A stretch of 64,000 nucleotides of DNA, from the NCBI GenBank assembly GCA_041166385.1, contig JBEEFW010000059.1:1-64000 (forward strand), written 5' to 3'. Each line of letters starts with the position of its first letter. Position 1 is the stretch's first letter. Source of the DNA: DASUCS01 sp041166385. GTDB lineage: Bacteria > Actinomycetota > Acidimicrobiia > Acidimicrobiales > JACDCH01. The notes beneath the pieces were generated by a model. It saw only the letters and a program-made list of their open reading frames with translations. It ran no database searches and was not told the DNA's origin. This document shows, piece after piece, positions 58,781 to 64,000 of this stretch. Made by a program: the position numbers and the translations under genes.

Positions 58781-59698
58781 ATGCGCATCTCGATCAACGG
58801 GTCGGCGACCATGGTGTTTCCGTCCGTCCCCAACGCCCTCGCCGATCTCGAGGCGACGAAGGCGGAAGGCTTCGCTGGGTACTGGCTCGCGCAGGTGGGG
58901 TTGGGCGATGCCCTCACCGTCTTCGCTGCTGCGGGTGCGAGCACCGAGGGAATGGAAGTCGGCACTGCCGTGATCCCGACGTTTCCTCGTCACCCAACCG
59001 CGTTGGCCGCGCAGGCATTGACCACACAAGCCGCGATCCCCGGCCGCCTGATCCTTGGTATCGGCCTGTCGCACCAGCCGTCCGTCGAGGGCACATGGAA
59101 GATGAAGTGGGACCGACCGGTTCGGCACATGCGCGAGTACCTCGATGTGCTGCTGCCGCTGCTCGAAGCCGGAAGCGTCAACGCCACCGGCGAGTTCTGG
59201 AGCGCGGAGATGGCGGGTGTTCGGCCGACGGAAACTGTCCCGTCGGTGATGCTCGCCGCGCTCGGTCCGCAGATGCTCGACATGGCGGGTCGCAGAACCG
59301 ACGGCACCGTCCTGTGGCTCGTCGGTCCGCGCACGATCGCCGAACACATCGCGCCGCGCATCAACGAGGCCGCGGCCGCCGCGAATCGTGCGGCGCCACG
59401 TGTTGTGTGCAGCCTTCCCGTGTGCGTCACGGACGACGAGGCCGGCGCGCGGGCGTTGATCGGTCAGTTCCTGGACGGTTACCAGGAGCTGCCGAGCTAT
59501 CGAGCGATGCTCGACCGCGAAGGTGCCGACGGTCCCGCCGACGTCGCCATCGTCGGAACGGAGGCGCAGGTCCACGACGCGCTCGGCGTGCTCGCCGCGG
59601 GCGGCACGACCGACTTCGCAGGGCTACCGATGAGCCTCGATCCCGAGGTCGTCGCGCGCACCCGCCAATGTCTTCTCGACTGGCGAGGCGCGTCCTAG
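58781..59698 (+). CDS. Luciferase-like (F420-type) oxidoreductase
   Basis: A 305-residue LLM-class enzyme of the F420-dependent shape: GFAGYWLAQVGLGDALTVFA, GTAVIPTFPRHPTALAAQAL and GRLILGIGLSHQPSVEGTWK. It is clearly paralogous to the gene at 26050. It stands alone, probably on a leaderless message, and its stop overlaps the convergent peptidase gene by four bases. Substrate unknown. Confidence 0.85.
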   Translation: MRISINGSATMVFPSVPNALADLEATKAEGFAGYWLAQVGLGDALTVFAAAGASTEGMEVGTAVIPTFPRHPTALAAQALTTQAAIPGRLILGIGLSHQPSVEGTWKMKWDRPVRHMREYLDVLLPLLEAGSVNATGEFWSAEMAGVRPTETVPSVMLAALGPQMLDMAGRRTDGTVLWLVGPRTIAEHIAPRINEAAAAANRAAPRVVCSLPVCVTDDEAGARALIGQFLDGYQELPSYRAMLDREGADGPADVAIVGTEAQVHDALGVLAAGGTTDFAGLPMSLDPEVVARTRQCLLDWRGAS

Positions 59699-61920
59699 CC
59701 CTCGTCCTTCTGTTCTTGCGTCGGCGGACCACCGGATGAGGGGTCCGGCGACGCAATTTCGTGGGGGAGTGGCGGTGGTGGCGGCGGGGGAGGCGCGGGT
59801 GGGTAGTACGGCGGCACCGGGGTCGCCCACTCGGGCCACGGGGCCGGCGTCGGCGCGCGAGCGGCCTGCTGCTTCGCGGCTCGCACCTCGAGCGTGCGCC
59901 GGGCGAACGGTCGACCCCAGGTCCACAGCGCGTAGCCCGTGGCGATCATCGCGAGCACTATGACGAGCCGGATGACGCCCGCCTTCGTGGCGTCCTTCGA
60001 CTGACGGCGAGCGCTGTCGGCCAGCGAGATCGCCCGCGTCGCATCGCCCTTGTCGAGCGCGTTCTCGGCGTCGCTCACCTTGTCGTCGGCTCCTGCGAAC
60101 AACAGTCCGAACGTGCCGACGATGCCGTGGCTCGAATGCACCGAGTTGCTCGCGTCGACGATGTGGCGGGCGGCATCCAGATCGCGATTCGCCTCGTCGG
60201 CCACGGCCCGCAAGTCGAGGTCGCCGTCGCTCTCGTAGTGCTGCTGCAGCACTGTCGGGACGGATCGGTTGAGCGGCCGGAGCGTCTCCGCGATCTGGTC
60301 GCGGGTGCGCAGGATCTCGCGGGCATCGGGTAGCAGCGCGGTCGCTTGGTTGAAGTTCCACGAGCTCATGGCCGCCCGAATGGCGAGCGGAGCTCCCCAA
60401 CCCGCGCTGCTGTCGACGAACTGGTGGTACGACGCCCGCGCCGGGTCGCGCGCGAGCAAGGAACTGGCGTCGTCCAACGTGAACACGTATTGCGTGAACA
60501 GCATCGTCGCTTGCTTCGAGCCGCCGACCTCCTCGAGCAGGTCGAGAAGCTCGTGGGACGTTGCGGTGGTCGACGACTCGTCGGCACTCGTGGAGGTTTG
60601 ATAGGCGAGCCGCTTGTGCGCCGCGGCATCGATCACCTTCTTGAGCGCGTCCAGCCCGACTTCTGTGCTGATCGTGCGCAAGATCGTCCACGAGGCGTCG
60701 TAGCCGAAGCGCTCCCGCTCCAGTGTGTCACTGTCCTGCAGCCTCGGCTTGCCCCAGTCGTTGAGCTTGAACGCCGACGGTGAATCTGGAGCGACCAACC
60801 CAGGTGACTGGAGCGACTCGCCCACCTTCTCGATCGCGCGTGACGCGAACTCGTTCGCAAAGGCCTCGTTGACCCACCGCTCGGCGAAGAGGTCGTTGTT
60901 GAACCATGTGTGCGAGATCTCGTGCAGTACGACGATGGCGTCGAGCCCGTCGCCGATCTCGATCGAATTCTTCGTCTGGTCGTACCAGCCGGCGTACCCG
61001 TACAGATACGGCGCCGCGGTCTCCGTCACGGTGAGGTCCTTCGTCGTGTCCGGCCACCGTTGTCCGATCAGTTGCTCGAGCTCCGGCAGGCCTTTCTTCA
61101 ACTGGCCGTCGACGAACTCGACCCATTGTTGGTCGTCAGGCCAACCCTTCACCACGATGCGCTGGCCGTCGACCGTCGCTTCCTTCTCGACGAGTTGCGC
61201 GTCGTTGCTCGCCGAGACGGCGGCCGTCCAGACATCGGGATCGTCGATCGAGTCGGCGACGAATGTCGCTTGGTCGCCGTGCACCTCACGGCGCATGTCG
61301 ACGCCGACCACCTCGGCACTGAGCGACGCAGGAAGAACGATGTGGACGCTCGTGATGCCCGGATCGCCGAAGCCGAACGCGAGGAACGACGAGAACGCGT
61401 CGTTGATTCGGGTCAAGCCCGGCGATCTCGGCGGCTGCGCGGGCAGGTCGTAGTCGAACTCGATGCTCTGACTCTGCGGATAGAAGAGGGCTGGCTTGAG
61501 ATCGATCGCCGCGATCTTCACGAGCGGTGACGGCGTGTCCTCGGGACTGACGTTGAGCGACGCGCCGGTGTCGCGTGTTGCCGAGAAGTTCGTCGCCTCA
61601 CTCAGGACGGGGACGCCGATGCGCGGGAAGTAGTACTGGCGCACGATGCCACCGCTCGTGGTCGACGGCTGCTGATTCGTGACGGTGATCGTCACCTTCA
61701 CGTGGACGGCATGCGCCGCGAGGTCGAGCGTGTACAACGAGTGCGACTCGTACCGGAGGCCTTGTGCGTTGGGCGCCGTGACGGCAACCGCCACCTCGGG
61801 CATCGCTGCCCCAGGGGAAGCGGTGACCAACAGCGGACCGAAGGCAAGCGCGATCGCGAGCACGCCTTGTCCCGCTCGTCGCAGCATGGTGTTTCCGCCT
61901 GTTCCCCGCCCCAGGGACAT
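59695..61920 (-). CDS. M1-like gluzincin metallopeptidase, membrane-anchored
   Basis: A 741-residue protein with an N-terminal signal peptide (GVLAIALAFGPLLVTASPGA), a large beta-rich domain, a zinc-binding HEISH at 333-337 with a downstream Glu352 in the conserved NEAFA, and a C-terminal membrane helix (VIRLVIVLAMIATGYALWTW) with a Pro-rich tail. The spacing between HExxH and the third ligand is four residues shorter than in typical M1 enzymes, and no GAMEN motif is evident, so peptidase activity is likely but not certain. ATG at 61920. Confidence 0.72.
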   Translation of the reverse strand: MSLGRGTGGNTMLRRAGQGVLAIALAFGPLLVTASPGAAMPEVAVAVTAPNAQGLRYESHSLYTLDLAAHAVHVKVTITVTNQQPSTTSGGIVRQYYFPRIGVPVLSEATNFSATRDTGASLNVSPEDTPSPLVKIAAIDLKPALFYPQSQSIEFDYDLPAQPPRSPGLTRINDAFSSFLAFGFGDPGITSVHIVLPASLSAEVVGVDMRREVHGDQATFVADSIDDPDVWTAAVSASNDAQLVEKEATVDGQRIVVKGWPDDQQWVEFVDGQLKKGLPELEQLIGQRWPDTTKDLTVTETAAPYLYGYAGWYDQTKNSIEIGDGLDAIVVLHEISHTWFNNDLFAERWVNEAFANEFASRAIEKVGESLQSPGLVAPDSPSAFKLNDWGKPRLQDSDTLERERFGYDASWTILRTISTEVGLDALKKVIDAAAHKRLAYQTSTSADESSTTATSHELLDLLEEVGGSKQATMLFTQYVFTLDDASSLLARDPARASYHQFVDSSAGWGAPLAIRAAMSSWNFNQATALLPDAREILRTRDQIAETLRPLNRSVPTVLQQHYESDGDLDLRAVADEANRDLDAARHIVDASNSVHSSHGIVGTFGLLFAGADDKVSDAENALDKGDATRAISLADSARRQSKDATKAGVIRLVIVLAMIATGYALWTWGRPFARRTLEVRAAKQQAARAPTPAPWPEWATPVPPYYPPAPPPPPPPPLPHEIASPDPSSGGPPTQEQKDEG

Positions 61921-61924
61921 GTGA

Positions 61925-62734
61925 CTAACCCGGCAAGATAATTGCCAGCTGCCGGCTGTGTGCGATCAAACGTCCGTCGGCCGTCCAGAGCTCGCCGTCT
62001 TCCTCGAGGAAGCCCTCCGCAACGGTGCGCGTGCGGAAGTTGCCGAGCACGAAGTCGTCGGGCTCGAGGCCCGGCAACGGCAGCGTCGTCCGGAAGTGGA
62101 TCGTGAGATCGACGGTCGGTACGGGATTCGGGGCCGTCGCGCGCGTGAACACGGCCGGTGGAAACGCGTCGGTCATCGCGGCCACGACCGGTCCATCGAT
62201 CGGCTCGGGGTCGGCGAGCCGGATCCATCCCTCGGTCTCGGCCGGTCCGGTCGGATCGACCTCCCGGCCCTTCGTGAAGCGGTGGTCCCAGTAGTCGAGG
62301 AACGGCAACGGTGGGCGGTCGAGTCCTGCGTGCGTGACGGTCTCGGCCGCAGGTGCGTCGGGAGCCGGTCGATCGTTCCACGCCTCACCAGGCCAGGGCG
62401 GAGAGAACGCGCCGAGCGCGACGGCCATCGGCTTGCCGTCCTGCGTGAGCCGAGCCTCGCACGTGACCAGCGAGCGGCCGGCCCGGATCACCTCGGTGGT
62501 GATCACGGCGCGACCGGTGGTCGGCGGCGCGGGGTAGTGCACCGTGAGCGATCGGGGCGACCGTTCCGCGTTGCCGTCGAGATCGCCGACGCGCGCCCCG
62601 ATTGCCCGTAGCAGCACGGCCGCGATGTAGCCACCGTTCGGACCGCGGGCGATGAACGACGACTGATCGATGTCGAGCGAAAACCGATCGGTGTCGTCGC
62701 GCGCAATGGCAGTGAGCGCGCTGAAGCTCGACAT
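61925..62734 (-). CDS. TesB-like thioesterase family protein
   Basis: A 269-residue double-hotdog protein: FIARGPNGGYIAAVLLRAIG in the first domain and VPTVDLTIHFRTTLPLPG with GELWTADGRLIAHSRQLAII closing the second. These are hallmarks of acyl-CoA thioesterase II/PF13622 proteins. ATG at 62734 shares one base with the upstream stop (TGATG), so it is coupled to the AraC-type regulator. Related in fold to the gene at 51725. Confidence 0.8.
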   Translation of the reverse strand: MSSFSALTAIARDDTDRFSLDIDQSSFIARGPNGGYIAAVLLRAIGARVGDLDGNAERSPRSLTVHYPAPPTTGRAVITTEVIRAGRSLVTCEARLTQDGKPMAVALGAFSPPWPGEAWNDRPAPDAPAAETVTHAGLDRPPLPFLDYWDHRFTKGREVDPTGPAETEGWIRLADPEPIDGPVVAAMTDAFPPAVFTRATAPNPVPTVDLTIHFRTTLPLPGLEPDDFVLGNFRTRTVAEGFLEEDGELWTADGRLIAHSRQLAIILPG

Positions 62735-63744
62735 CAGGAAGCGACTTCGCGGAACGTGTGCCGATAGGAGAGCGGCGACGTGTCGAGTATCCGCTTGAAG
62801 TGTGTGCGGAGCACGGAGGCCGAGCCGAACCCGCAGCGCTGGGCGATGATCTCGACGGGAAGGTCGCTGCTCTCCAGCAAGCGTTGTGCCTGCAGGATCC
62901 GTTGGCGCAGAAGCCACTGCAGCGGCGTCGTGCCGGTGACCGATCTGAACCGCCGAGCGAACGTGCGGGGGCTCGTCAGCGCCCGGCGCGACATGACCTC
63001 GACGGTCAACGGTTGATCGAGGTGTTCCAGCACCCAGTCGAGCGTCGCGGCCAAGGGATCGTTCCCGTCGTCCGCCTGAATCGGAGCCTCGACGAACTGG
63101 GCTTGCCCACCATCGCGGTGCGGCGGCACGACCATCCGCCGCGCGACGGCGTTGGCGACTTCGACGCCGTAGTCGAGTCGGACCACATGGAGGCAGAGGT
63201 CGATGCCCGCGGCCGTGCCGGCGGACGTGAGGATCTGGCCGTCGTCGACGTACAGCACGTTCGGGTCGACCTCGATGTTCGGGAATCGCGACGACAGCCG
63301 ATCGGTGTACATCCAGTGCGTCGTCGCGCGCCGCCCGTCGAGCAATCCGGCGTGGGCCAGCGCAAACGCTCCGGAGCAGACGCTCATCAATCGAGCGCCG
63401 CGGCGGTGCGCTTTGCGCAGCGCGGCCAGCATCGGTTCGGGGGGCCGAAGCGACGCGTCGCCCGACCACGCCGGGACGATGATCGTGTCGGCGCGATCGA
63501 GCGCGCTGAGAGGGCGCGCCCCATCGATCGAGAAGCACTGGTTGGTCCGCACCCGCGGCCCGTCCGACGAAGCGATGAGGAGCTCGTAGGGCCACGGGTC
63601 GAGGATCTCGGGACGCGCCAGACCGAAGACCTCGCAGATCACCGCGAGCTCGAAGGGCGCCACCCCGTCGGTCACCAACGCGGCCACGACGTGGGGGGAC
63701 CTCACAGAACCACGGGTCCCCGTCGTTATTCGCTTGTTCGGCAC
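62734..63744 (-). CDS. GlxA-type AraC transcriptional regulator
   Basis: A 336-residue regulator. The N-terminal DJ-1/PfpI-like domain (about 17-190) contains MSVCSGAFALAHAGLLDGRR with the nucleophile-elbow Cys. The C-terminal AraC domain (about 225-330) has MSRRALTSPRTFARRFRSVT and the second helix-turn-helix IIAQRCGFGSASVLRTHFKR. GlxA-type proteins are usually activators or repressors of nearby genes; the coupled thioesterase is the candidate. GTG start. Confidence 0.88.
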   Translation of the reverse strand: MPNKRITTGTRGSVRSPHVVAALVTDGVAPFELAVICEVFGLARPEILDPWPYELLIASSDGPRVRTNQCFSIDGARPLSALDRADTIIVPAWSGDASLRPPEPMLAALRKAHRRGARLMSVCSGAFALAHAGLLDGRRATTHWMYTDRLSSRFPNIEVDPNVLYVDDGQILTSAGTAAGIDLCLHVVRLDYGVEVANAVARRMVVPPHRDGGQAQFVEAPIQADDGNDPLAATLDWVLEHLDQPLTVEVMSRRALTSPRTFARRFRSVTGTTPLQWLLRQRILQAQRLLESSDLPVEIIAQRCGFGSASVLRTHFKRILDTSPLSYRHTFREVAS

Positions 63745-63825
63745 CCCACCATTGTGGCAGAAATCATGTGGTTATGTACATCCCTGCCACTCGCCGAATC
63801 GATCATCGAGGAGGAGGATCACGTC

Positions 63826-63996
63826 ATGTTCAGCGTCCACTGTCCCCAGCACGGCAGCGAGGTCCTGTTGCCGGAGCGCCGCATCGAGTCGTTGCGGAAC
63901 ACGATGGCCGGCATCGAAGTGCGCTGGGTCTGCTACTGCGGACACCGGGGCTCGTTCATGACCGGCCGTCGCCGCGACCTCACCAACATCGCCTAG
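63826..63996 (+). CDS. Small Cys/His (zinc-type) protein
   Basis: A 56-residue protein with a Cys-His set CPQH near the N-terminus and CYCGH later, a likely single zinc site. The ATG at 63826 is chosen because GAGGAGGA lies 8 bases upstream, a strong ribosome-binding site; an upstream ATG at 63766 lacks one. No family is recognised. Divergent from the AraC-type gene. Confidence 0.55.
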   Translation: MFSVHCPQHGSEVLLPERRIESLRNTMAGIEVRWVCYCGHRGSFMTGRRRDLTNIA

Positions 63997-64000
63997 TTCG

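Noticed and set aside
1..64000. CRISPR arrays, phage genes, toxin-antitoxin or defence islands
   Set aside because: No repeat-spacer array, integrase, transposase or recognised defence gene was found.

Overview
The window looks like a chromosomal segment of a high-GC actinobacterium. Acidimicrobiia (Ilumatobacter-like) is my best guess. The reasons are dense, often overlapping genes joined by ATGA, GTGA or TGATG stop-start junctions, many GTG and TTG starts, several apparently leaderless genes, four luciferase-like flavin/F420-type oxidoreductases, and a membrane protein carrying a GWWxASDGxWYPP motif. The taxon is an inference. I saw no rRNA, tRNA, CRISPR array, insertion sequence or phage gene.

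Layout. (1) 35-956: an ArsR regulator with an SRPBCC protein and a well-formed promoter/dyad. (2) 1048-11373: an OmpR-type response regulator facing a minus-strand Tad/Flp pilus-type secretion locus (TadG-like, two TadE-like, TadC, TadB, CpaF, CpaB and two unrecognised genes); no TadZ or Flp pilin is visible. (3) 11442-19316: an unusual ABC system of the branched-chain amino acid (Liv) type with heavily fused subunits: MFS-LivF, LivH-LivM-LivG, an anchored beta-propeller and an anchored solute-binding protein. (4) 19442-28549: a P450, a FadR-type regulator and a divergent eight-gene catabolic operon (amidohydrolase, VOC, cyclase-family hydrolase, two luciferase-like enzymes, SDR, SnoaL-like, serine hydrolase). 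(5) 28653-30202: a second ArsR/SRPBCC module, here with SRPBCC fused to a VOC domain, and a PilZ protein. (6) 30209-39036: an amidohydrolase and a second Liv-type transporter, again with a beta-propeller (here a lipoprotein), a LivH-LivM fusion and a lipoprotein solute-binding protein. (7) 39106-51629 and onward: a steroid side-chain-type cluster (FadD19-like CoA ligase, two DUF35 proteins, two thiolase-like Ltp proteins, EchA19-like hydratase, CYP125/142-like P450, a KstR-like repressor, a FadA5/6-like thiolase, an amidase and a thioesterase). (8) 52562-63996: assorted single genes (AlkB-like, MFS, GT39, TetR, nitroreductase, M1-like peptidase, GlxA-type AraC, a small zinc-type protein).

How it fits together. 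Region 7 closely resembles the fadD19/echA19/cyp142/ltp4/ltp3 part of the mycobacterial cholesterol regulon and carries its own KstR-like gene. KstR-type boxes (TnnAACnnGTTnnA, or close variants) lie in four divergent intergenic regions. Those regions control the fadD19 pair, the DUF35-to-kstR operon, the whole second Liv transporter and the amidohydrolase, and possibly the amidase/thioesterase pair. The most interesting reading is that this organism takes up a steroid or similar lipid through a KstR-controlled Liv-type ABC transporter with a secreted propeller. The first, highly fused Liv system looks like a related but separately regulated version.

A second notable signal is a pair of very long hairpins (39050-39097 and 53530-53577) between convergent genes. 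Their stems differ at four inner positions, and all four changes are compensated.
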